The notes under the pieces were generated by a model that saw only the letters and a list, made by a program, of their open reading frames with translations, had not been told where the DNA came from and did not search any database. DNA of 9,192 bases from Actinomycetota bacterium (GTDB lineage Bacteria; Actinomycetota; Actinomycetes; Nanopelagicales; Nanopelagicaceae): positions 1 through 9,192 of the forward strand of contig WLHG01000027.1 of NCBI GenBank assembly GCA_009702845.1, in the 5' to 3' direction. The position numbers were made by a program, and so were the translations under genes. How positions within the stretch are numbered: the stretch's first letter is position 1; each line of letters opens with the position of its first letter. This document shows positions 1 to 8,782 of this stretch, piece after piece.

Positions 1-6
1 GGAAGG
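1..6 (+). promoter_or_regulatory. Shine-Dalgarno sequence of acnA
   Basis: GGAAGG lies seven bases before the ATG at position 14, which is normal ribosome-binding spacing and supports that start codon. The promoter of acnA lies to the left of the window and cannot be assessed. Confidence 0.75.
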
Positions 7-13
7 CAACTTA

Positions 14-2656
14 ATGAGCAAAAACTCTTTTAACGCAAAGAAAAATCTAGAGGTTGCGGGAAAGAGTTTTGAGATATTTGATATCTCCGCCATTGAGGGT
101 GCAAAAGACCTTCCTTTCTCACTAAAAATTCTCCTTGAGAATCTCCTGCGCACTGAAGATGGCGCCAATATCACTGCCGCCCATATCAAAGCCCTTGCTG
201 AGTGGGATCCATCGGTTGAGCCTGATACTGAAATTCAATTCACGCCTGGGCGAGTTGTCATGCAGGATTTCACCGGCGTGCCATGCATCGTGGATCTGGC
301 GACAATGCGAGAGGCGATAGTTGACTTAGGGGGAGATGCCTCAAAAGTAAATCCACTGGCTCCTGCCGAGTTAGTTATTGATCACTCAGTAATTGCCGAT
401 GTCTTTGGTACGGAAGACTCTTTTGAGAAAAACACTGATATCGAATATGAGCGCAACCAAGAGCGTTATCGTTTCTTGCGTTGGGGGCAGAGTGCATTTG
501 ACGAGTTCAAAGTTGTGCCACCAGGAACTGGAATTGTCCACCAGGTAAATATTGAATTTCTTGCACGAGTCGTAATGACACGCGAAGTAAAGGGAGCGCT
601 AAGGGCATATCCAGACACTGTTGTCGGTACCGATTCTCATACCACCATGGTCAATGGTCTTGGGGTTTTGGGATGGGGCGTCGGTGGAATCGAGGCCGAA
701 GCTGCACTATTAGGTCAGCCTGTCTCGATGTTAATTCCTCGAGTTGTTGGCTTTAAATTGACAGGCCAGTTGCCACTTGGAACAACTGCAACGGATATGG
801 CGTTAACGATTACCGAGATTTTGAGAAAAGTTGGAGTCGTTGGAAAGTTTGTTGAGTTCTTTGGTCCAGGAGTTGTATCTGTACCAATGGCCAACCGCAC
901 AACGATAGGAAACATGAGCCCAGAATATGGTTCAACTTGTGCAATCTTCCCAATCGATGATGAGACTCTTCGCTACTTACGTTTAACTGGCAGAAGTGAG
1001 GACCAGGTTGCATTAGTAGAAAAGTATGCAAAAGTTCAGGGCCTTTGGCATGATCCATCCATTGCTCCACGTTTTTCACAGGTTGTCGAGCTCGATCTTG
1101 CAACGGTAGTTCCATCCATCTCTGGACCAAAGCGCCCACAAGATCGCATCTCGCTCAGTGATTCAAAGATGGCCTTTGAGCAGATTCTTCCTACCTATTT
1201 TTCTGACAAGACAGCTCGAGGCGAAGTAGTCGCAGGTAATACCCGCGTAAAGAATGGTGATGTTGTAATAGCGTCAATTACCTCGTGTACCAATACGTCT
1301 AACCCTTCGGTAATGATTGGTGCAGCCCTGCTAGCCAAAAAAGCAGTTGAAAAGGGATTGAAATCTAAGCCGTGGGTAAAGACGACTCTGGCACCCGGAT
1401 CTAAAGTTGTTACCGATTATTATGATCGAGCTGATTTAACAAAGTACATGAAGGCTCTAGGTTTCCACTTAGTTGGCTATGGATGCGTTACGTGTATTGG
1501 CAACTCTGGCCCACTTCCGATTGCGATCAGCAAGGCTGTCAACGAGAGCGATTTGGCTGTTACAGCCGTCCTCTCGGGAAACCGTAACTTTGAGGGTCGA
1601 ATTAGCCCCGATGTAAAGATGAACTATCTGGCATCACCTCCACTAGTCGTCGCTTATGCCATTGCTGGAACAATGGACCATGATTTTGAAAAGGATTCAC
1701 TGGGAAATGATCAATCTGGAAACCCGGTTTATCTTAAAGATATCTGGCCATCTCCTGCTGAAATTCAATCTGTTATTGATAGCTCAATATCTTCAGCGAT
1801 GTTTACAAAGGATTACGCCTCAGTCTTTGATGGCGATCACCGTTGGAAGGCACTTGCCACTCCAAGCGGAAAAACCTTTGAATGGGATCCACAATCTACC
1901 TATGTTCGCAAACCTCCCTATTTTGATGACATGCCAAAGGTTCCGACTCCTGTAACCGATATTTCGGGTGCACGTGTATTAGCTGTTCTCGGTGACTCGG
2001 TGACAACTGATCACATCTCACCGGCAGGAAACATAAAGGCCGACTCACCGGCTGGTGCATATTTAGCAGAGCATGGAATTGATCGCAAAGATTTCAACTC
2101 ATATGGCTCTCGTCGCGGAAATCACGAAGTCATGATCCGTGGAACTTTTGCAAATATCCGCTTAAAGAATCTTCTCTTAGATGGAGTTGAGGGAGGCTTC
2201 ACTCGTAACTTCCTTAACGACGGCGCACAATCAACAATTTACGATGCATCTGCTGCCTATCAAAACGCGGGCGTTCCATTAATGATTTTGGCTGGTAAAG
2301 AGTATGGATCGGGATCATCTCGCGATTGGGCCGCCAAAGGAACTGCTTTGCTTGGCGTACGGGCAGTTATTGCCGAAAGCTTCGAACGTATTCATCGCTC
2401 AAATTTGATTGGAATGGGTGTGTTACCTCTTCAATTTAAAGATGGCGAAAGCGCCAAGAGCCTAGGCTTAGATGGCACTGAAGTATTTTCAATCAGTGGA
2501 ATCACCGCTCTCAATACTGGGGGAGTTCCAAAAGAACTCACCGTTACTGCAGGGGATAAGAGCTTCAGCGCCATAGTTCGTATCGATACACCGGGAGAGG
2601 CCGATTACTATCGCCACGGCGGCATTATGCAGTATGTCCTCCGTTCGCTCTTATGA
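14..2656 (+). CDS. acnA: Aconitate hydratase (aconitase A type)
   Basis: Cytoplasmic [4Fe-4S] enzyme of the TCA cycle that interconverts citrate and isocitrate via cis-aconitate. The protein has 880 residues, close to the roughly 890-940 of bacterial AcnA/IRP1-type enzymes, and looks intact from end to end. Visible signatures are DSHT at 207-210, the cluster ligands Cys425 (in [11 protein letters not shown]) and Cys491/Cys494 ([12 protein letters not shown]), and the C-terminal swivel-domain motif [16 protein letters not shown] at 761-776, whose serine/arginine loop contributes to the active site. [15 protein letters not shown] at 660-674 is the usual start of the swivel region. The start is supported by GGAAGG seven bases upstream. 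dxs follows on the same strand after 23 bases, with no terminator-like hairpin between. AcnA-type proteins can act as iron-responsive RNA binders when they lose the cluster, but nothing here tests that. Identity is near certain; only the choice of symbol (acnA or acn) is conventional. Confidence 0.97.
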   Translation: MSKNSFNAKKNLEVAGKSFEIFDISAIEGAKDLPFSLKILLENLLRTEDGANITAAHIKALAEWDPSVEPDTEIQFTPGRVVMQDFTGVPCIVDLATMREAIVDLGGDASKVNPLAPAELVIDHSVIADVFGTEDSFEKNTDIEYERNQERYRFLRWGQSAFDEFKVVPPGTGIVHQVNIEFLARVVMTREVKGALRAYPDTVVGTDSHTTMVNGLGVLGWGVGGIEAEAALLGQPVSMLIPRVVGFKLTGQLPLGTTATDMALTITEILRKVGVVGKFVEFFGPGVVSVPMANRTTIGNMSPEYGSTCAIFPIDDETLRYLRLTGRSEDQVALVEKYAKVQGLWHDPSIAPRFSQVVELDLATVVPSISGPKRPQDRISLSDSKMAFEQILPTYFSDKTARGEVVAGNTRVKNGDVVIASITSCTNTSNPSVMIGAALLAKKAVEKGLKSKPWVKTTLAPGSKVVTDYYDRADLTKYMKALGFHLVGYGCVTCIGNSGPLPIAISKAVNESDLAVTAVLSGNRNFEGRISPDVKMNYLASPPLVVAYAIAGTMDHDFEKDSLGNDQSGNPVYLKDIWPSPAEIQSVIDSSISSAMFTKDYASVFDGDHRWKALATPSGKTFEWDPQSTYVRKPPYFDDMPKVPTPVTDISGARVLAVLGDSVTTDHISPAGNIKADSPAGAYLAEHGIDRKDFNSYGSRRGNHEVMIRGTFANIRLKNLLLDGVEGGFTRNFLNDGAQSTIYDASAAYQNAGVPLMILAGKEYGSGSSRDWAAKGTALLGVRAVIAESFERIHRSNLIGMGVLPLQFKDGESAKSLGLDGTEVFSISGITALNTGGVPKELTVTAGDKSFSAIVRIDTPGEADYYRHGGIMQYVLRSLL

Positions 2657-2667
2657 GTGTAAGCATC

Positions 2668-2673
2668 TAAAAT
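2668..2673 (+). promoter_or_regulatory. Candidate -10 element for a leaderless dxs transcript
   Basis: TAAAAT fits the actinobacterial -10 pattern TAnnnT. Six bases separate it from the dxs ATG, so transcription would be expected to begin on or next to the A of the start codon. The 23-base gap contains no Shine-Dalgarno-like purine run, which agrees with a leaderless message. No good -35 is visible: TTCGCT at 2644-2649, 18 bases upstream, is weak and lies inside the acnA coding end. Read-through from acnA remains possible. Confidence 0.5.
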
Positions 2674-2679
2674 ATCTCC

Positions 2680-4599
2680 ATGTTAGAAGCGATTAAATCA
2701 CCGGCAGATTTAGCGGGGCTCAATTCTGAGCAGCTAAAACAGCTCAGCGATGAAATCCGCAGCTTTCTAGTTGAGAAAGTCTCTAAGACCGGCGGTCACT
2801 TAGGACCTAACTTAGGTGTCGTCGAACTCACGATCGCCATTCATCGAGCTTTTGAATCGCCTAAAGATGTAATCCTCTTTGATACTGGCCATCAATCCTA
2901 TGTTCATAAAATTCTAACGGGCCGGCAGAACAGCTTCGATCAGCTGCGCCAACGGGGTGGCATTTCTGGCTATCCAAATCGTGCTGAGAGCGTTCATGAT
3001 GTTATTGAAAACTCTCATGCATCGACGGCGCTTTCGTGGGGCGACGGGATCTCTCGTGGTTTCTCCGTTCAAGGTATTGAAGATCGTCATGTAGTTGTAG
3101 TTGTAGGCGATGGAGCACTGACTGGTGGAATGTCGTGGGAGGCTCTTAATAACATTGCAACGGCCAACAAGCGAAATCTCATTATCGTTATAAATGACAA
3201 CGAACGCTCATACTCGCCAACGATTGGTGGTGTTGCAACGTATCTGTCGACACTTCGTGTTACGAGTGGTTATGAAAAGTTTCTAGATTGGGGCAAGGAC
3301 GTTCTTCATAAGACACCCGTAGTGGGAGGTCCAATTTATGACACATTGCACGGTATGAAAAAAGGAATTAAAGACATAATCGCACCACAAGGTATGTTTG
3401 AAGATTTAGGTCTTAAATATATGGGTCCTATTGATGGCCATGACATCCTTGCTATGGAGCGCGCATTGCTTCAAGCCAAGGAGTATGGTGCTCCGATTTT
3501 GGTTCATGCAATTACCGAAAAGGGAAGAGGCCATAAGCCGGCAGTTGCCGACGAGGCTGAAAAATTTCACGCGGTAGGAATTGTCGATCCTGAAACAGGT
3601 GAGCCACTTTCTAAGGGCGCACTGACGTGGACAAAAATCTTTGCGGCCGAACTTGTTGAGATCGGCAAAGAGCGTGAAGATATTGTGGCGATTACGGCGG
3701 CGATGCTCGGGCCAACAGGTCTTGATCAATTTGCTCAGATCTTCCCAGAGCGTACGGTTGACGTTGGAATCGCCGAACAACACGCCGTCACAAGCGCTGC
3801 GGGAATGGCCTTTACGGGAGTTCATCCAGTTGTTGCCGTGTATTCAACTTTTCTTAATCGAGCCTTTGATCAACTCTTACTCGATGTGGCACTCCATAAG
3901 GCAGGAGTAACTTTTGTCTTAGATCGCGCCGGTATTACTGGTGATGATGGACCTTCTCACCATGGCATCTGGGATTTGGCGTTGACGGGAATTGTGCCGA
4001 CTATACACGTTGCCGCTCCGCGAGATGGAGCACGGTTACGCGAACTACTTCGTGAGGCGATAGATATTAATGATGCCCCATCTATGGTGCGCTTTCCCAA
4101 GGGCGCAGTTCAAATTGATATTCCAGCCTTTGAGCGACGAGATGGCATAGATGTTTTATATCGCGGCGAAAGCGCCGATGTACTCATGATTAGCGTTGGA
4201 GCGATGGCCGCGTTAGCGGTGGAGGCGGCTTCTCAGGCATATCGCGAGGGTGTTGGCGTAACTGTCATTGATCCCCGATGGGTTAAACCATTACCACAGT
4301 CTTTAGTTGCGATGGCCCAACGTTATACAAGCGTTGTTGTGCTTGAAGATGGAATCCGACATGGCGGAATAGCAAGTTCAATATCTGAACTATTGCGCGA
4401 TGCTGGAGTCCACGTTCCACTTCATTCAATTGGAGTTCCACTTGAGTTCTTGGAGCATTCAAAGCGCAGCGAAATTCTAAGCGATATAGGAATTACCGCA
4501 CAGAACATTGCGCGAAGTGTTGTCGAGTGGAGCAGTAGTTTTAAGGAAGAGATGCAACCCCGCGTGGATGAAAACGCGAACCGCACACAGAATCACTAA
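2680..4599 (+). CDS. dxs: 1-deoxy-D-xylulose-5-phosphate synthase
   Basis: Cytoplasmic thiamine-diphosphate enzyme that condenses pyruvate with glyceraldehyde 3-phosphate to DXP, the entry step of the MEP isoprenoid pathway (also a thiamine and pyridoxal precursor). At 639 residues it is near the usual 620-640. Signatures in order: GGHLGPNLG (His40), [15 protein letters not shown] (His71), the ThDP/Mg motif GDGALTGG at 143-150 closing with NDN at 172-174, VGIAEQH with the cofactor-activating Glu366, and [15 protein letters not shown] at 415-429, corresponding to substrate-binding Arg/His positions. The C-terminal transketolase-like domain is complete. The N-terminus [11 protein letters not shown] matches the expected actinobacterial start. 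There is no Shine-Dalgarno; a leaderless start is likely. The last ~20 residues (from about 619) are polar, lack recognisable Dxs motifs and are encoded opposite the 3' end of fadB, so the reading frame appears to have extended into its convergent neighbour. Confidence 0.97.
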   Translation: MLEAIKSPADLAGLNSEQLKQLSDEIRSFLVEKVSKTGGHLGPNLGVVELTIAIHRAFESPKDVILFDTGHQSYVHKILTGRQNSFDQLRQRGGISGYPNRAESVHDVIENSHASTALSWGDGISRGFSVQGIEDRHVVVVVGDGALTGGMSWEALNNIATANKRNLIIVINDNERSYSPTIGGVATYLSTLRVTSGYEKFLDWGKDVLHKTPVVGGPIYDTLHGMKKGIKDIIAPQGMFEDLGLKYMGPIDGHDILAMERALLQAKEYGAPILVHAITEKGRGHKPAVADEAEKFHAVGIVDPETGEPLSKGALTWTKIFAAELVEIGKEREDIVAITAAMLGPTGLDQFAQIFPERTVDVGIAEQHAVTSAAGMAFTGVHPVVAVYSTFLNRAFDQLLLDVALHKAGVTFVLDRAGITGDDGPSHHGIWDLALTGIVPTIHVAAPRDGARLRELLREAIDINDAPSMVRFPKGAVQIDIPAFERRDGIDVLYRGESADVLMISVGAMAALAVEAASQAYREGVGVTVIDPRWVKPLPQSLVAMAQRYTSVVVLEDGIRHGGIASSISELLRDAGVHVPLHSIGVPLEFLEHSKRSEILSDIGITAQNIARSVVEWSSSFKEEMQPRVDENANRTQNH

Positions 4600-6649
4600 T
4601 ACCAGTTCTATCTAGGTACGGCAGAATTCCTCCCAGGTGCATTGGCCATCCCGCACCCATCAGCATGCATAAATCAATTTCCGCCGCTGTTGCAACAACG
4701 CCCTCATCGAGCATCATTCGAGCTTCGATTGCAAGAGCGCTCAATGCACGTGTGCGAACTTGCTCGGAAGTAGATGGTGATTCTGCGTGTGGGATGATTG
4801 CAAGGGCGGCGGGATTTATTGATACTGAGCCATCCTCGCTCTTAACATAAAAGTTTCGGATACCTTGATCGACCATTGCTTGCATAGTTGGTGAAATGCG
4901 ATAGCGAGGACCCAGGTTATCGTGAAGCGTTTTAGCAACATGTAAGCCAACTCCTGGACCAACTAGGTCTAGAAGTTGAAATGGAGACATAGGGAAACCA
5001 ATTGAGCTCATTGCGCTATCAGCTACAGCTGGAGGAGTTCCCTCATCGACTGCATCGGTAATCTCTCCCATGAAACGTGTTAGCAAACGATTAACAACAA
5101 AACCTGGAGAGTCCTTGCAGATAATCATCGTCTTCTTTAACTCTTTGCCAACTGCCACGGCCGTTGCTGTTGTTACATCATCGGTTGAGCTTGTACGAGC
5201 AATTTCTAGCAGCGGCATAACCGCAACTGGATTAAAGAAGTGGAAACCCACAGCTCGCTCTGGATTTTTAAGTCCTTGACTCATTAATTCAACTGAGAGT
5301 GACGATGTATTAGTTGCAAGAATGCACTCGGGGGAGATGATCGACTCTAACTTCTTGAATAGCTCTTGCTTCAGTGAGAGCTCTTCGAAAATCGCTTCGA
5401 TTACAAAATCACAGCCTGCAAAGATATTTTGATCGGCTGAGCCTGAGATTAAAAGCGACAGACGTTGTGCCGTCTCTGGATTCATACGCTTTTTCTCAAC
5501 TGCCTTGGCTAACTCATTCTTGACCCACGCCACGCCCTTATCGGCGCGCTCTTGATCGATATCGCTCATGACAACAGGGCATTTAAGGTTTCTCAATAGA
5601 AGTAGCGCTAACTGCGATGCCATCAAACCGGCACCAACGACTCCGACCTTTGTGACCTTACGGGCAAGGGCGGGCTTTGGTGCGCCTTCGACTTTCTTGC
5701 GCTTCTTTTGAATGAGATTAAAGGCATAAAGGGAGGCTCGAAGCGGATCACTCATTGTTAGATCTGCTAACACTTGATCTTCAGCATCAAAGCCAGCTCC
5801 GCGCGTATTGCTCTTAGCTGCTGCAATAAGTTCTAACGCTTTCATAGGAGATGCGATTTCAGCCCCGCCATACTTCTTAAGGGCGGCGGCTCGTCCAGTT
5901 GCAAGGGCGCTATCCCATGCAGGATCAGTGGAGTAATCCTTGCGTTCAATGATTGTTTTGCCGCCAAGCACAGATACTGCAAATGCTATCGAGCGTTCGA
6001 TGAAATCAGCTGGTTCAAAGATGGCATCTACGACGCCTAGTTTGAGTGCATCTTTGGCCTTCATCATCGTGTTGTTATTAAGAGCATTGAGCATAATTAC
6101 TTGCACGGCACGCTCTGGCCCAATGAGTTTAGGTAAAATTGTTGCACCGCCCCAGCCTGGTACTAATCCCAAAAATACTTCAGGAAGTGCTGTGAATGCC
6201 GTACTTGCCACTGTTCGATACTTACAGTGCAGACCAACTTCGAGGCCGCCACCAAGTGCTAGACCATTAATGAATGCAAAAGTAGGGATGCCGCATTCGT
6301 CTAATCTGCGAAAGACGTCATGTCCAATTTTGCCGATAGCAAGAGATTGCTCCCGGTTTTGTATATATGACACGGCGGACAAATCAACACCTGCTGCAAA
6401 AATAAATGGCTTTCCAGTTATTGCCATTGCTACTGGCTTGCGAGATATCGCTTCCGTAATTGCCGCGTTCAACGATGCAAGAGATGCTGGGCCGAAAGTA
6501 TTGGGACGGTTATGATCTCGGCCGTTATCCAGAGTGATCAGGGCCAAACTACCCTTTCCACCAAAGGCGGCTAAGTCAACATCACGGACAAGGGCAAGTG
6601 TTATTACTTCTTCGGGTGCACCCTCTGGCAATTTAATATCTGTCGTCAT
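4541..6649 (-). CDS. fadB: Fatty acid oxidation multifunctional protein: enoyl-CoA hydratase / 3-hydroxyacyl-CoA dehydrogenase
   Basis: Catalyses the two middle steps of beta-oxidation: hydration of 2-enoyl-CoA and NAD-dependent oxidation of 3-hydroxyacyl-CoA. The 702 residues hold an N-terminal crotonase domain (about 1-230) and a C-terminal 3-hydroxyacyl-CoA dehydrogenase part (about 332-690). Crotonase catalytic glutamates are visible as Glu137 (ALGGGLE) and Glu157 (TALPE), aligned to Glu119/Glu139 of E. coli FadB. The Rossmann fingerprint is [10 protein letters not shown] at 337-346, with an acidic Asp363 after strand 2, and the dehydrogenase dyad is His470 (GFHFFNP) with Glu482 (LLEI). 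The third fingerprint position is Ala344 rather than the usual Gly. Its ATG directly follows the fadA stop (TAAATG), so the two are surely co-transcribed and probably translationally coupled; the encoded partner thiolase is expected to complete the cycle. The conserved C-terminus ([10 protein letters not shown]) runs into the dxs 3' end. fadJ is an equally defensible symbol. Confidence 0.94.
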   Translation of the reverse strand: MTTDIKLPEGAPEEVITLALVRDVDLAAFGGKGSLALITLDNGRDHNRPNTFGPASLASLNAAITEAISRKPVAMAITGKPFIFAAGVDLSAVSYIQNREQSLAIGKIGHDVFRRLDECGIPTFAFINGLALGGGLEVGLHCKYRTVASTAFTALPEVFLGLVPGWGGATILPKLIGPERAVQVIMLNALNNNTMMKAKDALKLGVVDAIFEPADFIERSIAFAVSVLGGKTIIERKDYSTDPAWDSALATGRAAALKKYGGAEIASPMKALELIAAAKSNTRGAGFDAEDQVLADLTMSDPLRASLYAFNLIQKKRKKVEGAPKPALARKVTKVGVVGAGLMASQLALLLLRNLKCPVVMSDIDQERADKGVAWVKNELAKAVEKKRMNPETAQRLSLLISGSADQNIFAGCDFVIEAIFEELSLKQELFKKLESIISPECILATNTSSLSVELMSQGLKNPERAVGFHFFNPVAVMPLLEIARTSSTDDVTTATAVAVGKELKKTMIICKDSPGFVVNRLLTRFMGEITDAVDEGTPPAVADSAMSSIGFPMSPFQLLDLVGPGVGLHVAKTLHDNLGPRYRISPTMQAMVDQGIRNFYVKSEDGSVSINPAALAIIPHAESPSTSEQVRTRALSALAIEARMMLDEGVVATAAEIDLCMLMGAGWPMHLGGILPYLDRTGISDSVCGSRFHPRGVASLP

Positions 6650-7840
6650 TTACTTCACCGCTCCTATAAAATGTGGATTTTCCCAGATAACCGTGCCGCC
6701 CATTCCAAGTCCGATGCACATGGTCGTGATGCCGTAACGCACCTCTGGATGATCTTCAAAACTGCGCGCTAAGTTGAGCATCAAACGCACACCTGAAGAG
6801 GCGAGAGGGTGACCGACTGCGATTGCGCCTCCAAATGGATTAACACGCGAATCATCATCTGCGATACCGAAATGCTCTAGAAATGCTAAGACTTGCACAG
6901 CGAAAGCCTCATTAATTTCAAATAGACCAATGTCGGCGATAGTTAATCCAGCCTGCTTAAGCGCTTTAAGAGTTGCAGGTACTGGTCCATAGCCCATTAC
7001 CTCTGGCTCGACGCCTGCAAATGCAAAGGTAACTAGCCGGGCTTTAATTGTTAGACCAAGTTCAAGAGCTTTCTCTTCGCTAGCAAGAAGGGCAGCTGTC
7101 GCTCCATCATTTAAACCCGAAGAGTTTCCAGCAGTTACACGACCTGCTGGACGAAAGGGAGTCTTCAATCCCGATAAACCTTCAAGTGTTGTAGTTGGAC
7201 GAGGTGGCTCATCCATCGTTGCAATTGCCCAGCCAAGTTCGGCGCTTCGTGCAGCCGTTGGAATTAAATCTCGCTGGATTAATCCTGCTTCGTAGGCTTT
7301 GGCGGTTTTAATTTGAGAGTTAAGTGCGTACTTATCGGCGCGCTCTTTAGTAATAGTTGGGAAGCGATCATGTAAACGCTCGGCAGTTGCACCCATTGCT
7401 AGTGCATCCTGTTCGACAATTCGCTCGGCTAAAAATCGTGGATTGGGATCTAGGCCTTCGCCAATTGGATGATTGCCCATATGTTCAACCCCGCCGGCGA
7501 TTGCAATCTCATTAGCACCCATTGCGATTGCACCTGCAACAGTTGTAACTGCAGTGAGTGCACCTGCGCACCAACGATCAATTGAATATCCCGGAACCGT
7601 GTTAGGAAGGCCTGAGAGCAAGGCGGCGCTTCGACCAATATTCATTCCTTGATCGCCAGTCTGTGTCGCAGCTGCAATTGCAACGTCATCGATAGTTGCG
7701 CGATCTACAAGTGGATTGCGATCGAGAAGTCCGCGAATGGCGCGGACCATAAGATCATCGGCGCGAGTTCCGGCATACAAACTGCCGGCCTTGCCAAAGG
7801 GTGTGCGGACTGCATCGACTAATACGACTGAACGTGACAT
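6650..7840 (-). CDS. fadA: Acetyl-CoA C-acyltransferase (3-ketoacyl-CoA thiolase)
   Basis: Performs the last beta-oxidation step, cleaving 3-ketoacyl-CoA with CoA to acetyl-CoA and a shortened acyl-CoA. The 396 residues match the 390-400 of the thiolase family, starting with the typical [18 protein letters not shown]. All catalytic elements are present: nucleophilic Cys91 in [11 protein letters not shown] (family form NRxCxSG, here slightly varied), NEAFA at 310-314, His344 in GHPLASSG, and the second active-site cysteine Cys375 in CIGLGMGG. The start is supported by AAAGGA seven bases upstream. It is the first gene of a two-gene unit with fadB, which begins on the base after its stop codon; this arrangement argues for degradative thiolase function rather than a biosynthetic acetoacetyl-CoA thiolase (AtoB/PhaA), although sequence alone cannot fully separate these. 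The 69-base gap upstream, after the permease gene, leaves room for a separate promoter. Confidence 0.94.
   Translation of the reverse strand: MSRSVVLVDAVRTPFGKAGSLYAGTRADDLMVRAIRGLLDRNPLVDRATIDDVAIAAATQTGDQGMNIGRSAALLSGLPNTVPGYSIDRWCAGALTAVTTVAGAIAMGANEIAIAGGVEHMGNHPIGEGLDPNPRFLAERIVEQDALAMGATAERLHDRFPTITKERADKYALNSQIKTAKAYEAGLIQRDLIPTAARSAELGWAIATMDEPPRPTTTLEGLSGLKTPFRPAGRVTAGNSSGLNDGATAALLASEEKALELGLTIKARLVTFAFAGVEPEVMGYGPVPATLKALKQAGLTIADIGLFEINEAFAVQVLAFLEHFGIADDDSRVNPFGGAIAVGHPLASSGVRLMLNLARSFEDHPEVRYGITTMCIGLGMGGTVIWENPHFIGAVK
6661..6665 (-). promoter_or_regulatory. Possible Shine-Dalgarno of fadB, inside the fadA end
   Basis: Read on the minus strand, AGGAG lies within the last codons of fadA, 11 bases before the fadB ATG. 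The spacing is longer than ideal. Because the fadA TAA and fadB ATG are adjacent, ribosomes finishing fadA may also restart directly. Confidence 0.45.
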
Positions 7841-7847
7841 TCGGTAA

Positions 7848-7853
7848 TCCTTT
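7848..7853 (-). promoter_or_regulatory. Shine-Dalgarno sequence of fadA
   Basis: On the minus strand AAAGGA sits seven bases before the fadA ATG, a good ribosome-binding site that fixes the start. It contrasts with dxs and the permease gene, which have none. Confidence 0.7.
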
Positions 7854-7884
7854 ACTTAGCGGTGTAGCGGCTATGTTACCCGTC

Positions 7885-7913
7885 AGTATGCTTTTGCGAC
7901 AGCCACAACTCAA
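7885..7913 (-). promoter_or_regulatory. Candidate promoter of the fadA-fadB unit
   Basis: On the minus strand, TTGAGT (7908-7913, overlapping the permease stop codon) and CATACT (7885-7890) are separated by 17 bases, giving a sigma70-like promoter with a leader of roughly 38 bases before fadA. A second possible -10, TAACAT at 7873-7878, fits TAnnnT better but has only a weak -35. The rest of the 69-base gap shows no clear operator or terminator. Confidence 0.35.
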
Positions 7914-8728
7914 GCTTTTACTGGCGTTTTTACGCTGGCTTTATTGAGATAGGCCGGCAATACAGCTGCCAAGTAGATGGTGTAGATGAGCAGCTGTAAC
8001 CAAGAGGTCGTTGTATCAAAGCCGATAGTGCCAGATAAGACTCCACCGAGCAGAGACTCCTTGGCGATAACTGACGTGACATCCCAGGCAAATAGATCGG
8101 CACCTGGAAGTACGCCTAGCTCCTGGAACTCATGTACTCCATACGAGAGAACGCCAGCTGCAACGATAATTAATGCGATACCTGTATAGGTGAAGAACTT
8201 TGAAAGATCTAAGTTAATTGAACTCTTATAAATCAAATAACCAAGAGCGATTGCAAGAGAGAAACCGGCGACTAAACCGATTGCAGAGTTGAGCGGATCG
8301 GCAACGCTTTTGAAGTTCGAGTAGACAAAGAGTGAGGTTTCAAGCCCTTCGCGGACCACGGCAAAAAATGCAGCTGCAGCAAGGGCTAGGGGTCCAGATA
8401 TCAGCGCCTGATCTACTTTGCCTGCGAGATCGCTGCGCAGATGACGTGCTGTGCGCTTCATCCAAAAGACCATCCATGTCACAAGTGCAACTGCAACGAG
8501 GGAGGTCGTGCCGGCGAACAACTCTTCGGCTCTAGGAGTCAGCTCTGCCGACGTAAAGCTCAAGAAGGCGCCAACAGCGCCACTGAGTATTACCGCAGCT
8601 GCTACGCCACCCCAGATGTAGCCCAAGAAGTTGCGCTTTCCGCTTTTGCAGATGTAAGCGACCAAGATCCCGACTATAAGTGCGGCCTCTAAGCCCTCGC
8701 GAAGGGCGATGATGAATGAGCTGAGCAT
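7910..8728 (-). CDS. FTR1/EfeU-family iron permease
   Basis: Integral membrane permease predicted to move iron across the cytoplasmic membrane (FTR1/OFeT family, as in EfeU). The 272 residues are normal for the bacterial family and hydrophobic throughout, with about seven membrane segments near 5-27, 37-60, 73-90, 113-133, 146-166, 179-197 and 243-262. The two family-defining REGLE motifs, the proposed iron-binding sites, are at 10-14 in the first segment and 126-130 in the fourth. HEFQELGVLPG at 199-209 is also typical of EfeU. The start MLSSFIIALREGLEAAL fits the family, which normally begins a few residues before REGLE. No Shine-Dalgarno precedes it, but a promoter-like pair would make the message leaderless. 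The usual partners EfeO (cupredoxin/M75 lipoprotein) and EfeB (DyP peroxidase) are not adjacent: the next gene downstream is fadA. They may lie elsewhere, or this permease may act alone. Iron specificity is inferred from family; efeU is a possible symbol. Confidence 0.9.
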   Translation of the reverse strand: MLSSFIIALREGLEAALIVGILVAYICKSGKRNFLGYIWGGVAAAVILSGAVGAFLSFTSAELTPRAEELFAGTTSLVAVALVTWMVFWMKRTARHLRSDLAGKVDQALISGPLALAAAAFFAVVREGLETSLFVYSNFKSVADPLNSAIGLVAGFSLAIALGYLIYKSSINLDLSKFFTYTGIALIIVAAGVLSYGVHEFQELGVLPGADLFAWDVTSVIAKESLLGGVLSGTIGFDTTTSWLQLLIYTIYLAAVLPAYLNKASVKTPVKA

Positions 8729-8734
8729 GGGGAA

Positions 8735-8763
8735 AATCTAAGGCACGAGGGGGAATTACGCAA
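8735..8763 (-). promoter_or_regulatory. Candidate leaderless promoter of the iron permease gene
   Basis: On the minus strand TTGCGT (8758-8763) and TAGATT (8735-8740) are 17 bases apart, and six bases then lead to the permease ATG. The -10 fits TAnnnT and the spacing to the ATG is the same as for the dxs element, so transcription would start at about the A of the start codon. The -35 matches TTGACA only in TTG. It lies in one arm of the inverted repeat at 8753-8782, so a regulator binding that repeat could block the promoter. Confidence 0.45.
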
Positions 8764-8782
8764 CTCTTTCGTTGCGTAATTC
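8753..8782. repeat. Perfect 12-bp inverted repeat with 6-base spacer, possible operator or rnd 3' hairpin
   Basis: GAATTACGCAAC at 8753-8764 is exactly complementary to GTTGCGTAATTC at 8771-8782, around the spacer TCTTTC. The repeat fills most of the gap between rnd and the permease gene and overlaps two bases of the rnd stop codon. As RNA it could form a stable hairpin ending the rnd message, but no T-rich tract follows on the minus strand (CCCCCTCG instead), so it is not a canonical intrinsic terminator. As DNA it overlaps the proposed -35 of the permease promoter, which favours or adds an operator role. The binding protein is unknown; the sequence does not resemble the DtxR/IdeR iron box. 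Confidence 0.8.

Noticed and set aside
5940..6515. A 191-codon open frame on the + strand opposite fadB
   Set aside because: It is fully antisense to the conserved crotonase domain of fadB, has no recognisable domain, and is explained by codon bias on the opposite strand.
7843..7880. GGTAA ... TTACC inverted repeat and TAGCGG-TG-TAGCGG direct repeat upstream of fadA
   Set aside because: Arms of five and six bases, with a long loop or simple tandem copy, are expected by chance in a gap of this size.
8729..8752. DtxR/IdeR-like iron box before the permease gene
   Set aside because: Only a TTAG fragment matches; the second half-site is absent.
8753..8782. Inverted repeat called outright as an intrinsic terminator
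   Set aside because: The stem is strong but is followed by C-rich, not T-rich, sequence on the minus strand, and by no T-tract on the + strand either. Kept as a repeat with undecided role.
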